Below are positions 22,207 to 35,053 of a stretch of DNA of 64,000 nt, in pieces (the stretch's first letter is position 1; the number at the start of each line of letters is the position of its first letter). Below the pieces are notes generated by a model. That model worked only from the letters and a program-made list of their open reading frames with translations, was not told where the DNA came from and ran no database searches. The stretch lies in contig CM035166.1 in the NCBI GenBank assembly GCA_020205615.1, forward strand, positions 93,350,706 to 93,414,705, written 5' to 3'. The stretch comes from Panax quinquefolius (lineage: Eukaryota > Streptophyta > Magnoliopsida > Apiales > Araliaceae). The position numbers and the translations under genes were made by a program.

Positions 22207-22224
22207 ATTAATATCGAGCTTAGG
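22207..22224 (+). promoter_or_regulatory. Degenerate primer binding site
   Basis: ATTAATATCGAGCTTAGG immediately after the 5' LTR aligns with the ATTGGTATCAGAGCTTAGG type of initiator tRNA-Met site, with several changes. Confidence 0.55.
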
Positions 22225-22379
22225 GATATGATCTCTGGCGGAGATCGAGGAATAGAACTAGGAGGGAGAGACGAGTAAATCCTTCGCTAGTGTGTCCTAC
22301 CTAAGCTTATTTGTTAGTTGGTCAAGATATAGGGATATTATGTGATATATTGATTTCCTTAATTAACCCTTATTTTATG

Positions 22380-23612
22380 ACAAGATTGAGAATGTCGAAT
22401 GAGAATATTAATGATGGATTAAATGAGACCGTGGAGATGCCTCTTTCTCACCAACGAGGAGAACGTCTGAGTTTGGCAATGTTCCTCCCGTGAACAACAC
22501 CACCGAAAGCGAGATGATGAACGAGGGGATGTTTAGAAGCTTTTTGCGATTCATGCAAAATCGATTTGTGAGACTCGTGTTCAAAATACAGGAGGAAATG
22601 ATAGCAATTCACGAGTGGTCACGGCCAGCAGTTCAAAGAGTTGGGACCACGAATGCAGGGAAAGCGGATCCGATTAAAGGCGAGAGACGTGGGTCAAACA
22701 AATTACCAAGATATTCGATGTCTTGGGATGCGGAGGAACAGAAAGTTCCATTCGCCACCTTTATGTTTAAATGGCGGCGACATCTTGGTGGAATCACGTG
22801 AAGCGTACACCCATCCAAATTGCACTCGGCGATGTCGTGGGAGACGTTTGAAGCAGTTCAATGACAAGTACTTCCCCGAAAGTATTCGTCGTATGAAGGA
22901 AGTGGAGTTTATTAGACTAGAGCGAGAATAACATGGCGGTGTCCCAAAGACGAGGCGGCGTTCGAGTTATCCAGAGTTCGCACCTCATTTGGTGGAGAAT
23001 GAGGAACGATGACGCTGGATGTTTCGAGAGGTTTGAAACCCGACATACGTCGATTCTCATTTCTCATAAATTTTCTCTCTATTCGGATGTTGTCAGCAGG
23101 CTCGGTTGTTAGAGCGAGATAACGAAAGTAATGCGTTCACCGAGGGACCATAACCGGATCATACCAAGATAATAACCATCGTAATAACGATAACCAAATG
23201 GAGAAAGAAGAATACAGACAAAGGCGGTAACCACTCCGGTGGTAATCGTGGCCATAAAAATAGAAGAAGCGAGTCGGAGGAGATTTTAAAAGAGGAGATT
23301 CAACAACGACCATGTGAAGACGTCGGCGCTATAGCAACTAGTTTTAAGGGAGAGACGACCACCTGCCGGTCAGTATGTTACAAATGCGGAAAGAGGGACA
23401 TATCATTGACCGCCCACAACAGTTTAAGGTATGCTATAGTTGTGGAAAGGAAGGACATATCGCTTCGAGATTATGCGGTGGCGAAACCTAGTTCAATGGG
23501 GACGGTGACTCAAAAGATCGTCCCGAAAAAGTCAAAGTCAACGATTCCGGAAGAAGCGTTTATCGACCCGGTCAAAATGCGAGAACCCGAACGGTTAGCA
23601 CGGGTTAGTTAA
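22380..23612 (+). pseudogene. Gag of the Tekay-like element, frameshifted
   Basis: Pieces in different frames. AEEQKVPFATFMF lies near 22725-22770, and NDKYFPESIRRMKEVEFIRLE near 22860-22925 is the Retrotrans_gag core. APHLVENEER lies near 22980. Two CCHC knuckles (CYKCGKR..H and CYSCGKEGHIASR) lie at about 23370-23470. Domain order is normal for a chromovirus Gag, but at least three frameshifts separate the pieces. Confidence 0.8.
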
Positions 23613-26110
23613 TTATAAATTCTTCTGAAGTATATACCTTACTAGATATCGGTTCTACCCATTCTTTTATCTCTCTTTACTTGCGCTCAACGTTTAAACT
23701 TGACTCGGAGAAATTAGACTTTGACCTATCTGTGGAAACTCCGTTAGGAGAAACTTTCATCACATCCACTGCTTATAAATCTTGCTTGATTCAGGTTGGC
23801 ACTATCACATTACACAAGTTAACCTTATTTCATAGAGATATTTGTTTTTGATGTGATTTTAAGGTTAACTACTCATCATGCCAAATTGATTGCTTTTGTA
23901 AGGTTGTTAGTTTTCATATTCCTAAGCAACTTTGTTATTCAATTCAAGCAATCAAACCATTGTAGTCAAACATTTTCATATCAAGCCATGAAGTCATTCG
24001 TTTATTACGGATGTCAAGTTTTCTTAGTCCATGTTATGGATTTGAATAAAGACACGTCGATTTGAATAATATTCTTGTTGTTATTAATTTTTTTCCGACG
24101 TATTTTACGAAGAATTTCTTGCTTACTCCCAAAGCTCGATATTAAATTTTGTATCGACTTTGAACCCGTGCAGAAAAACTCATTTCTAAAATCTCATATC
24201 GAATGGCTCTATTGAACTTGAGAGTTAAAAATTCAACTATAAATTTGGTACTGAGCCTTTATCTTGTGACTTCCTTTGTGGAATTCACCTAAGCCGAACT
24301 TCTCAGGGGGGACGCTATATTAGATGCGATAGTAAATCGATAGGTGTCATTGTGACGTCTTATCCAAGATTGGGATATGAGTCACGATTGAGAGCAACCT
24401 AAGTCGATTATCGAAAGACGTAGCTTTCAGGCTTAAGTTAGTTATTATCGAGATTCGTTGAAGGATATTCTCGAATCGTTATTCCGTTAACTTAGTGACT
24501 CGAAAAGATACTGAAATTCGTATGGAGCGAGGAATGCGAAAAGATTTTCCAAGAGCTCAAGAGGCGACTCATTTCGCACATATTCTAACCATACCATCTT
24601 GGAAAAGCGAACGTGGTAGGCGACGCGTTGAGTAGAAGATCATATCGCGGGAACGAGTGAGATGATGTCAAGTATCTGGCGTAGAGCCAACTTTAATAGA
24701 AAAAGTTAAGGTTGCTCGAGCCACCGGCAATCTTGAGTCGATGCGTAAGAAAGTATAAGAAGGAGCTATTAGGAGCGAGAATTGATGAAGAAGGAATACT
24801 TGAGTCCACTCTAGACTTTGTGTTCTAACGACTGATTTGAAGAACAAGATTATGATGGAGGCACACAATACACCATTTGCAATCCATCTCGGAGTACCAA
24901 AATGTATTATGATCTTCAACATACATTTTGGTGGAGCAATATGAGGAGAGAGATCGCGTAGTTTATCTCGATGTGTTTAACTTGCCAGCGTGTAAAGGCG
25001 GAGCATCTTGTACCTAAGGGTCCGTTGCAACCACTTGAGATTTTGAAATGGAAGTGGGAACACATTACCACAATTTCATTACTAATCTTCCTGGGGTTTC
25101 TCAAGGCATAGATGCGATTTGGGTTATTGTTGATAGATTAACCAAGTCTACTCATTTCTTCTGATACGAGAGACTTATTCCTTGAACGTCTTTCTCGTAT
25201 GTATGCGTAAATGAGATTGTGAGATTGCATGGCATGCCAAGATCCATAGTTTTAGATCGTGACCCAAGATTCACTTCATGATTTTGGGTTAGCTTGCAAA
25301 AAAGCTATGGGCACGAATTAACGATTCGCTTTGGCATACCATCCTCAAACCGGATGGGCAATCGAAAAGGACTACTCAAAATCTTGAAGATATATTAAAA
25401 CTCGTGTCCTAGATTTCAAAGGAAGTTGGGATAAGTACTTGCCATTGGTGGAATTCTCATACAACAATAGTTATTAAACAAATATAGGCATGGTTCCATT
25501 CAAGCATTATATGGACAAAATGTCGTTCTCCAATATGTTGGGATGAGGTGGGTGAAGCAACATTGTTGGGACCCGAGTTAAGACGTATGACTAATGATTC
25601 GACAACGATACAAAGCGGCCAAGATCGACAAAAGAGTTATGCGAATCTTCATCGAAAGGACGTGGAATTTAGTGTAGGGGATCATGTATTGTTGCGAGTT
25701 GCTCCATGGAAGGGAGTTACAAGATTTGGGAAGAGAGAAAGCTCAATCCACGATTTATCGGTCCATTTCAAATTCTTGACCGAGTAGGAAATGTAGCCTA
25801 TAGACTTGCGTTACCTCAAGAGTATGTCTCGTGTTCATAATGTGTTTCACATATCTCATATTTCGTAAATATGTGAAAGACCCGAACCACGTTATTGAGT
25901 TAGAACCCGGACGAGATAATAGAAGACTTAACGTATGAGGAGGTACTGTCAAGATTTTGGATAGGAAGGAGCATGTCCTACGCATGAAGGTTATACCACA
26001 AGTTAAAGTTTTGTGGAGGAATCATGCTATAGAGGAAATGACACGAATTGGAAGCGGAAATGAAAGCGAGGTATCCTCACCTTTTCAAAACACCAGTATA
26101 CGTCGTCAAT
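23613..26110 (+). pseudogene. Pol remnants: protease, RT/RNase H scraps, integrase, chromodomain-like end
   Basis: Protease: LLDIGSTHSFIS at about 23640-23675 keeps the Asp active-site context. Reverse transcriptase: only an N-terminal scrap near 24125-24220 (KFCIDFEPVQK). RNase H: a scrap near 24310, and GKANVVGDALSR-like sequence near 24605-24640. Integrase: a zinc-binding region remnant near 24940-25060, VIVDRLTKSTHFF near 25117, RLHGMPRSIVLDRDPRFTS near 25225, then the C-terminal [20 protein letters not shown] near 25630 and ALYGQNV before it. The end (DRKEHVLRMKVIPQVKVLWR, then NHAIEEMT, 25960-26045) matches the region leading into a chromodomain. Multiple frameshifts and a deletion of the RT core make it non-functional. 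Confidence 0.85.
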
Positions 26111-26127
26111 TTCGAGGACGAAATTTC

Positions 26128-26141
26128 ATAAGGAGGGAGGT
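26128..26141 (+). promoter_or_regulatory. Polypurine tract
   Basis: TAAGGAGGGAGGT between the TTCGAGGACGAAATTTC signature and the 3' LTR start; the normal plus-strand primer of Ty3/gypsy elements. Confidence 0.8.
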
Positions 26142-28876
26142 TGTAAGACCCTAAAATTTTTAAATAAAAGGAATTTCCTTTATTTTGAAATAGTAAGGGT
26201 TGATTTGATTAATGTGGATAGTTAAGGGTTAAATACATGAAATATTTCAAAATAAGCAAGTGGTTATAAAATATTCATTGTTGTTGGGGGAATATTCGTT
26301 TGGTCGTGGAATATTCAAATGCGTCGGGGATATTAAATGCGGCGGTAGCAAACCATGTGTGGCCCATAACTAAAGCGATTGGATGAAGAAAACGACAAAT
26401 ATAAGTTGTTTTAAAATAACAGCGTAGTTGTTGCCCTTTGTTGGAATACCCGGTGGTTAAAACACACTAATACGGCGTTGTTGAACAATGGCACTGCCAG
26501 TATTGCACCAATTATTGATTCTTACGTGAAGGCACTTTTCGATAATGGTTACGATGAATTACTTGTTCGATTATTTTATTGAGTTAATAATTCTTTGCGT
26601 TGATATTTTATATTCTTTGTTGTTTGAATAATTGTCATTACACAAGATCTTTCATTATCGAGCAATAATTCATATTATCTGAATAATATTATTAGATAAC
26701 ATTATTGGCAATGTCTAGAAAGTTACATCTAAGGAGAGGTTTGGTCATCTAATCAAATTGCCATGAAGAAGAAATTCTTATTGAAAGCCCCTCTTTCCAG
26801 AACTGCACAGTTGTCGATATTGTGATTCTGTAATATTATTTGTGAATAATTAATTATTGATTTATATGATGAGGAAAATATTGATTTTATGTGGATATAG
26901 ATGGAGAAAATTTTTAAAATGACAATTGTTGAAAATTAATATTTTATCTTTTACGATAAAATAATTCATTTAAATATATTATTTTAATAATATATTAACT
27001 TGATGATTTTTTACAATGAATGTGGGATATATGAGTATATGAGGAGGAAGAGTATTTTGTGGCATTAAATGTTTAACACATGTTTTGTGTGTTGGTGGAC
27101 CTGATTATTGATCAAATTTGATTATAGCACAGTAAAATCGCCCGCTTTGTGGATTTCGGTCGATTTTGTTTGGAATTTGGAAAACTTTCTTCTGCAAAGT
27201 TGTAGAGAATTGAATTTTCTATAAAAACTCATGAGATTCGAATTTTCTGATGAAAGGGCTATTTATTATGAATTATTGAAGTTCCGGGGCTCAAAATAAT
27301 TGATTTTTGGGAGTTTAAATTATTTTTGTTTAGAAAAACGTTTTTTGTATTTTTTGGACATCATTAACATGTGTGGCTGGTGTTTTGACCAAAAGGGTGG
27401 GCTAAGGAAAATTTGTATAATTATATTAATATTATATTAAATTTTACGCTTTTGTGTTCTAAGCGTTTTCCTATAAATAGGGTCTTGGGTTAGAATTGAA
27501 AATCACACGAAACCGAAGTTTTCTCTATTTTCTCTCGATATTTTGAGCGTATTCTTGTGAGTATTTTGAGTATACTTTGAGTATTGCTAGACGGTGCAAG
27601 TTCCTTTGACCTTATACATTAGATTCTAGCTAGAAGTCTTGATCTTTCGAGGTAAGGGATATTATTTTTTTCAGTAATGATATTATTTCTTCAATATCAT
27701 TATCTTTGAATGTTGATCTGAAGTTTTTATCAAATTTGGAACTTTTTCATGTCGGGTTACTATTCATGGGTTACTATTCATGAGTTACTATTCACGAGTT
27801 ACTTTAAGCGAGTTACTATTCACGAGTTACTATTCACGAGTACTATTCATGAAGCGTGAAGATGTTTTTGTGGAATTTCTATCTTTTGGTGTCGGAGTTA
27901 CTATTCACGATATCAAGACTATTCACGATATCTGACTATTCACGATATCTGATTATTCACCGAAAAATAAAATTTCTTCTTTTCGTCTAAAATATATATT
28001 ACGGATACTAACTCGATTGTATCCATGTTTTGATCATTCTTGAATTTTACACCACTATGATTATTTTTGAGGTATTTTTGGGCGTGGATAAAACCAAGTA
28101 CGAATCCTTGATCCTTAATCCTTGTCATTTTGTTTCAATTGGATTCGTTTCTTTAAAAATATTTTTCATCATCCTCGGTCTTAAATGATGATATTATTGA
28201 ATATCTTTGGCTTCAGTAGGTGCAAAGATTAATGATTACTGATGAATATCTTTAGCCTTTAGTGCAAAGATGAGCAGTGTTGAGATGAACATAATCGATT
28301 GATGAATATCTTTGGCTCAGTAGTGCGAAGATGAATATTTGATTTGAGATGAATATTGATTGATGTTACAGGGGATAAAATATTGATGATGGATCATTAA
28401 ATTCATAGATTATAGTAGATTTCATTCTCTACGTAACTCTTACATGAATTATTATTTCATTGCGAATATTGATCTCGAAACTTGTTGTCTATTGTATTCT
28501 ATCGATTTTTCCTGTTGAAGACTAACGATAATTTGTTGTACATTATCTTAGTCATAATATTCTTTCTTGGGCTAGTTGAGCTCACCCTTTTCCTTGTTGT
28601 TCCATTTTTCTTCTCGGGAGGCGAGAATGTAGCGAGTCTTAGTCGGGGTATGGAATGAAGATTCTAGAGAGAGTTGTTTAGTAGTCCTCACCATTTTGTA
28701 AAATAATGAATCAATAATGTGATGAGGATTTATTTGAGTATAGATATTGTCTGAAGATAATATTTGTATTCAAACTCACGCTTTCTTGTTGTAATAATAA
28801 AGTTGTAGTTGTTTCTGTACCATGTATTTGGCGACTCAGAATGGGTGTTGTGTATACCTATTTTGGGGGCGTCACA
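26142..28876 (+). repeat. 3' LTR of the Tekay-like element
   Basis: Collinear with 19459-22206 and nearly identical outside short clustered patches. Confidence 0.92.
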
Positions 28877-29036
28877 GTGATACTTTCTCTCTGCGACTTG
28901 CGATTAGGTTTTAGGGATTTATGATTTGCGAAATTAGTCTCTTTTTTACCCAATTGCGAAATTAGCATTCCTATCATCCATATCCTCCCCAAGTCGTCCA
29001 AGGCGACCACTTATTAAGTTGAGCGTTCGACTTAGG

Positions 29037-32000
29037 GGGTGTTTGATAAAACTGAATGAAATAATTCTGAATGTTTAAGTAATCTGAATGAGCTGAATGA
29101 AGCAGAATTTTGAATACTGAATGAAAAAAGTTGTTTGTTAATTGACATGTCTAAAACATCTAAATAACAAATTTTTATTATTTTACCCCTTTGAAAAAAT
29201 TCAAAATTGTTGTCAATTTATTTAATATTACTTAATATAATAGTTAATTTTGTAAAAAAAAATAAATATAAAATGTGACGCCCCCAAAATAGGTATACAT
29301 CACCCATTCTGAGTCGCCAAATACATGGTACAGAAACTACAACTTCATTAGTACAATTGTCGTGCAAAATACGACAACACATAAACTGTAAGTTTAAATA
29401 CAAATATTGTCTTCTAGACAATATCCACACTCAAATAAGTCCTCATTACAATTATTGATACACTATATTACAAAATAGTGAGGACTACTAAAACAACTGT
29501 CTTGAACCATTACTCCACACCCCGACTAGTTCCCGCTATATTCTCGTCTCCTGAGAAGAAAAATGGAACACAAAGAAAAAGGGTGAGCTCAACTAGCCCA
29601 ATAAAGAATATTATGACTAAGATAATGTACAACAAATTATCCTTAGTCTTCAACAGGAAAAAATCGATAGAATACAATAGACAACAAGTTTTAGATCAAC
29701 AATCGCATTGAAACAACAATTCATTAGAAGAGTTAAGTAGAGAATGAAATCTACTATCATCTATGAATTTAAAAGTCCATCATCGATATTTTATCCTCGA
29801 ACATCAATCAATATACATCTTGAATCAAATAGTCATCTTTGCACTACAGTGCCAAAGATATTCATCATTCTGGTCATGTTCATCTCAACACTGCTCATCT
29901 TTGCACTACGGCCAAAGATATTCATCATTAATCATGTTCATCTAAACACTGCTTATCTTTTGCACTACGGGCCAAAGATATTCATCGAAAAATCATTCAT
30001 CTTTGCACTACGGTGCCAAAGATATTCAATAATATCATCATTTAGGATCGAGGATGATGAAAAATATTTTAAAGGAAACGAATTCAGTGAAACAAAAGAA
30101 CAAATATTAAGGATTCGTACTTTACACAATCCAAGTTCAAAAATACTTCATAAATAATCAGAGTGGAATAAAATTCAAGAATGATCAAAACATAGATCCA
30201 ATCAAAGATAGGAATCATAATGAGACGATCTTGGACACGAAAAGAAAATTTAATTTTTGTGAATAATGTCGTATTCGTGAATAGTCTTGATATCGTGAAT
30301 AAGTAACTCAACCTCAAAAGATAGAATTTTCACAAAAAACATCATCACGCTTTAAATAGTACTTTCGTGAATAAGAACTCGTGAATAGTAACTCATGAAT
30401 AGTAACTCGTGAATAGTAACCCCGACATGAAAAAAGTTTCAAATTTGATAAAAATTCAAACCAATATTTCGATAATGATATTGAAGAAATAATATCATTT
30501 TTGAATAAAATAACATCCCTTACCTCGGAAAAGAATAATAAGATTTCATTTCGAATAACGGATATAGTCTTTGAAAGAACTTGCACCATATAGCAACACT
30601 CAAAGTACCAAAATACTCACAAGAATACGCTCGATAATATAGAGATAGAAAGAGAGAGAAATCTTTAGTTTCTAAATGTGATTTTCAATTCTAACCTAAG
30701 CACCCTATTTATAGAAAATTGCTTAGAACACCAAAGCGTAGAAATTGAATATAATAATAATATATTATAAAAATTTCCCTAATGCCAAAGGCTCCTAAAA
30801 TCAAAGATGTTTACAACACACATGGGGGCCAACCAAAACAATAAAAACGTTTTTCTAACTATAAATATTTTAAACTTCCAAAAGCAATTATTCGGAACCC
30901 TGGACTTCAATAATTCATAATAAATAACCCTTTTATCGGAAAATTCAATCTCGCAACTTTTTATAGGAAATTCAATTCTCTACAATTTTGCAGAAGAAAG
31001 TTTTTCCAAACAGAAATTGACCGAAATCCATAAACGGTGATTTTACAGGCTATAATCAAATTTCAGTCAAGAAATGGGCCCACGGACATGTTTAACATGT
31101 TTTAAACAACTTTTGTAACAAAAATACTCATCATCCTCATATACTCATATATCCCACATTCATTGTAAAAATATCCCCATTATTATATTATAATAATATA
31201 ATAAAATATTATTTTATCTGAAAAGATAAAATATCGATTTTCAACAATTGTCACTTTAAAAGTTTTCTCTATCTATATCCACATAAAATGTATATTTTCC
31301 TCATCATATAAATCAATAATTAATTATTCACAAATAATATTACGTAATCACAATATCGACAACCGAGCTGCTCCTCAGGAAGAGGGGGCTTTCCAATAAG
31401 AATTTCTCCTCTTGGTGCCAAGCAATTAGGTGACCAAACCTCTCCTGTAATGTAACTTTCTAGACATAGCCATAATGTTTTCTAATAATATTATTCAGAT
31501 AATATGAATTATTGCTTCGATAATGGAAAATCATCGTATAGTGACAATTATCAAACAACAAAGAATATAAAATATCAACGCAGCAATTATTGAATCAATA
31601 AAATAAAATCTTCAACGAAGAATTCATCAGTAATGATTATTGAGTAGTGCCTTCTTACGTAAGAATCAATAATTGGTGCAATACTGCAGTGTCATCTTGT
31701 CTGCAACAACGCCAGACACTGCTTTTAACCAATTTGGTATTCCAACAAAGATAATCTGTAATAATTACGCCAGATTATTTATAAACAACTCATCATTATG
31801 CGTTTTCTTCATCCAATCGCTTTCCGTTATGGGCCCATTAAAAATCATTAGGCCGTCATCATAATATATTCTAATACAATGAGAATATTCCACGACCAAA
31901 CGAAGAGAAAGAATATTCTCCGATAATAATGAGTATTTTATAACCACTTCAACTTATTTAAAAATATTTCATGATTTTACCCATAACTAACCACATTAAT

Positions 32001-32220
32001 CAATTCAACCCTTACTATTTCAAAATAATAAATAGAGGAAATTAAATCTTCATTTATAAAAAGTTGGGGCCTTACATAAAATATTTCATTCAGCCCAAAA
32101 AATTACACTTGGTCATTCAGTCCAAAAATCTTACTGATTCAGTCATTCAGACGATTTTTATTCAAAACAAACGCACTAGATGGCTGACCGTTTCATCTAT
32201 TCAGCTCTAAACAAACACCC
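29037..32220. mobile_element. hAT-like MITE split by a solo LTR
   Basis: The ends are GGGTGTTTGATAAAACTGAA and, reversed from the right, GGGTGTTTGTTTAGAGCTGAA; short TIRs of this kind are usual for plant hAT MITEs. TCAG/CTGAATGA-like repeats fill both subterminal regions. Flanks ACTTAGG and AATTAGG may be a decayed target duplication. Without the LTR the element is about 375 bp. Confidence 0.7.
29274..32076 (-). mobile_element. Solo LTR of the Tekay-like family, minus strand
   Basis: Starts TGTGACGCCCCC and ends GGGGCCTTACA, both exact mirror ends of the LTRs at 19459 and 26142. It is 2803 bp with a perfect TAAAA target duplication (29269-29273 and 32077-32081) and no internal region, so recombination between two LTRs removed the rest. 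The minus-strand TATA box lies at about 30706-30716. All the short open frames inside are chance. Confidence 0.92.
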
Positions 32221-32336
32221 AATTAGGCAACCTCGCCCAAGTCGCCTAGACGACTTGTATCATTTTAGCGCCTGGACGCCTAAGCGTCGCCGACTTACCA
32301 CCAATTTTTCAAATCACATGGCCCTAGTAGTTAATA

Positions 32337-32634
32337 CTCCCTCCTATTCAGATTAAATGACATTTTAGAGTTGAGCACATTTATTAAGAAATAACACAAA
32401 ATATCTTTTGTGTCCCTAATTAATTATTTCTCTCTCCACAATTGTCTCTTCTCATTCTCCACAATTGTCCCTAATTAATTATTTCTCTCTCCACAATTGC
32501 ATTTACTAGGCATATTAAATAGAAGGGTAAATTAGGAAAAAAATAGTGCAATATTGTATAGAAATTTCAAAACGACACTTATATAGAATAAAATTAAACT
32601 CTCTAAAACGTCATTTAATCTGAATAGGAGGGAG
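32337..32634. mobile_element. Stowaway-like MITE (298 bp)
   Basis: Terminal inverted repeats CTCCCTCCTATTCAGATTAA and its mirror, flanked by TA (32335-32336 and 32635-32636). The TIRs extend to the AAATGACATTTTAGAG region. A second lone end, CTGAATAGGAGGGAGTA, lies at 32690-32706. Confidence 0.9.
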
Positions 32635-32809
32635 TACAAGACAACCGTCATGGGCTCAATAGGAATGAATTTTGAGGCTTACACCTCGAGTCTGAATAGG
32701 AGGGAGTATACTGCTTGCACCTCACACCTCGAGTCTTGCTCAATACATAAATTAAGGAAATTTGGACAACTCATAATTTTTGTTCATTGTTGTACTTCTC
32801 CCATAGTTG

Positions 32810-33180
32810 TTAAGGTGTCACCTAAGCTTCCAGTCGGAAGGAGACAGGTAAGGCGAGTGTGCGACTTGGTCGATGGCCGAAAGACGAGCGCCTAGCAAAA
32901 ATAGTCGTCGCAGCTCGCCTTGGACAACGCGGCGACGACTTGGACGACTATCCTGCTGGTCGAGCGACTTGGTCTACATGGGTATGGATCGACTCTGAAC
33001 TGAGTTAAAAAAAGCGACGTCGCAGTTGGAACATTAAACCTAGCCATGGTCGAGTCGATTCGCAGAGAACTCATCAGATATCGACCATCGAAGTCGAGAG
33101 AACCGACAAAGAGAGAAGCGAAGTGCAAAGAAGCCATCGAAGTGCGAAGGGGCTGACTACGATCGACTTCGATCGGCAGG
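32810..33180. mobile_element. Possible third GCGAC-rich element fragment
   Basis: TAGTTGTTAAGGTGTCACCTAAGC followed by many GCGAC/GTCGC/CGACTTGG words resembles the ends of the elements at 8818 and 9761. A matching far end is not certain; GCCTAAGCGTCTTGGCGATG near 33708 is a candidate. Confidence 0.35.
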
Positions 33181-33341
33181 TGGGTTTTTCTTCTTTTTGT
33201 TTCTTCACCTTTTTTGCTTATTGCTTGGGTGCTTGGAAGTTTATTAATATGAAGTATGTATTGTTGGATTTTGTCGGTGTTCTTTTCTTTATACCGACTA
33301 ACTTGTTGTTGCTTCTTTTTAAGCCTTGTTTCCTGCTAGGG

Positions 33342-33343
<2 letters not shown>

Positions 33344-33416
<73 letters not shown>
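33344..33416. repeat. (TA)n microsatellite
   Basis: About 36 TA dinucleotides. Confidence 0.98.
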
Positions 33417-33417
<1 letters not shown>

Positions 33418-33929
33418 TACTTGGATGCTGGTGTTACATATATTTGTGATGGTTGGTTGCAACTTTATTTTTTATGTAGTTTGTTGAATTCTTCACTAGT
33501 TCAGTGTTTTGTTTTTGGATTGTTATTGCTAAGTATTTACATAATTATGCCTTTAATGTTATTCCATAGTGTTATGTTTTAAGTTTTAATATATATGAAA
33601 TTTTATCGCCGATATACTTGTTAAGTAAAATAAATAATATATAAATTGCACAGTGTTAACTCCTCGTCAATTTCACGTACGTGCATATGGCGGCGGTCGT
33701 TGTTGTTGCCTAAGCGTCTTGGCGATGACTGGCTGCCATGACTCATTGTGGTGGCGCCGTAATAACTATGTTCCCAAATTGAGATTCTTTTAGTGAAATT
33801 TGGTGTTGCAAGTGTGGGTGTGGGTGTGTGCACGTTTTTGCATATCCCTATGGCCTCAAACCATCTTTGTCAGCTTATTAAATCAAGGAAAGCAAAGGAA
33901 AAAGGAATGTCATTATTGTCAAATTGGGA

Positions 33930-34420
33930 ATTAGTTGATAAACGTTCAAAAGAATACACAAACTTTTAAAAATTGATCAGATCTGTTGTGCATATTTTTC
34001 TGTTGCATTCCTTTTACCTTATTCCTTGTTATGTACATACTTGAGAATTTTCAATATTTTCTTCTTTGTTCTTTTAAGTGGAGGTACCTTGAAGTTGTTA
34101 TGCTTCAGAATTACAGCACTTGTCTCTACTTTTTAAAGCCTGTGGTCTTGGTGTAGCAAGTCTGACAAATTCCTTTGGTTGCTCTATAGAAAATAGAACT
34201 TAAGCCTGACAATATGATGCCTCAATTGAACTCCTATTATTCTATAGTACATTTGGGATAGTTTACCTATAGTCAAAACCAAGACAAGCAAAAATTAAAA
34301 ACCTTGCGACTCGGTCACTTTTGATAATGAGCAGTTGCCTCTTCGAACCTTTTTCGTAGGTGGTTTCTCCTTCTTTCCTCCACTGCAGACCTATGGTGGT
34401 CCTTCACTGCCTGATTGACA
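33930..34420 (+). repeat. Diverged paralogue of 6890-7420
   Basis: Same ordered blocks as the other copy, without the SINE-like tail. It lies 0.65 kb upstream of the F-box relic, so it may be that gene's promoter, 5'UTR or first intron. Confidence 0.6.
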
Positions 34421-35053
34421 ACTGTGGAAACCCTATAACTGGATCTAGTACATTATATTTGAAAGTTTGCTTCTCATTTTGGCATGTCTGAAAAATGAAA
34501 AAGTTGGACTCTCAATGTGGACGGAGGGAGTAGTATTTAGTGGCATTCTTTTCGACATTACTCTTTCAAAACAATCTATTACCATGGGTGACTGTGCAGA
34601 TGAATGTTGTGCCAGCTATTTGAAGTTCAGGGTTAACGACATTTAGGTGGCCGGACTTTTCATTTGCTTCTCTATATTTGAATTATTTACTTGCTAGGAA
34701 TTTCTTTTGGTCCAATCTTTCTGTGTGCGCAGTGTTTGTGTGTGTGTTGTATCTTTGTTGTTCATCAGTTTTATTCTCCTCAACAATTTGATTTCTGTAC
34801 TGTACTGTATTTTATTTTATTCCTATCTTATTTAGTTTGATTTACTCTTTTACTTTGGTTCTTGCCTTTCTGCAACAATATGTATATTGTGTCTTCTCAG
34901 TGATTGTGTTAACTTGGTGATTGCGACTTTAAAGAGTGTCCTATGAGTTGATGCACGACAATGCCTAGGAACTATTTATTTTTGTGTTTAAATATATGAT
35001 TCAATTTTTTGTAATAGATTGGGAAATTGTTCTTTTCTTGTGTTAATAGGAAA
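34421..35053 (+). other. Non-coding region upstream of the F-box relic
   Basis: No coding exon recognised. A lone Stowaway-like end (GGACGGAGGGAGTAGTA) lies at 34517-34533. T-rich sequence ends in TTCTTTTCTTGTGTTAATAG just before the start codon region at 35054, which looks like a 3' splice site, so an upstream non-coding exon is possible. Confidence 0.4.

Larger units (their letters stand above)
19459..28876 (+). mobile_element. Ty3/gypsy (Tekay/Del-like chromovirus) LTR retrotransposon
   Basis: LTRs of 2748 and 2735 bp, each TGTAAGACC...CACA, flanked by a perfect GTGAT target duplication (19454-19458 and 28877-28881). The internal region (22207-26141) has Gag, protease, fragments of reverse transcriptase and RNase H, integrase and a chromodomain-like C-terminus in Ty3/gypsy order. 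It ends with the TCGAGGACGAAATTTC signature and a purine tract. The internal region is about 3.9 kb, shorter than complete relatives, and most of the reverse transcriptase core is missing. Many frameshifts are present, some perhaps sequencing error. Confidence 0.92.
9761..32310. mobile_element. GCGAC-rich element copy 2, split by three nested insertions
   Basis: The left part (9761-9888) matches the left end of copy 1 through CTTAGGTGACAAGGCG, CCGACTAGTCGT and AATGTAAATTTTATACG. Its continuation is found at 18587-19453, 28882-29036 (CCAAGGCGACCACTTATTAAG) and 32221-32310 (CCTGGACGCCTAAGCGTCGC), in the same order as copy 1. Removing the Pack-MULE, the Tekay-like element and the hAT-like MITE leaves an element of about 1.25 kb. 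The fragments are collinear; target duplications of copy 2 itself are not clear. Confidence 0.6.

Noticed and set aside
33123..33449. 108-codon open frame with a long Tyr-Ile repeat
   Set aside because: It is the translation of the (TA)n microsatellite; the same applies to frames at 39223-39505.
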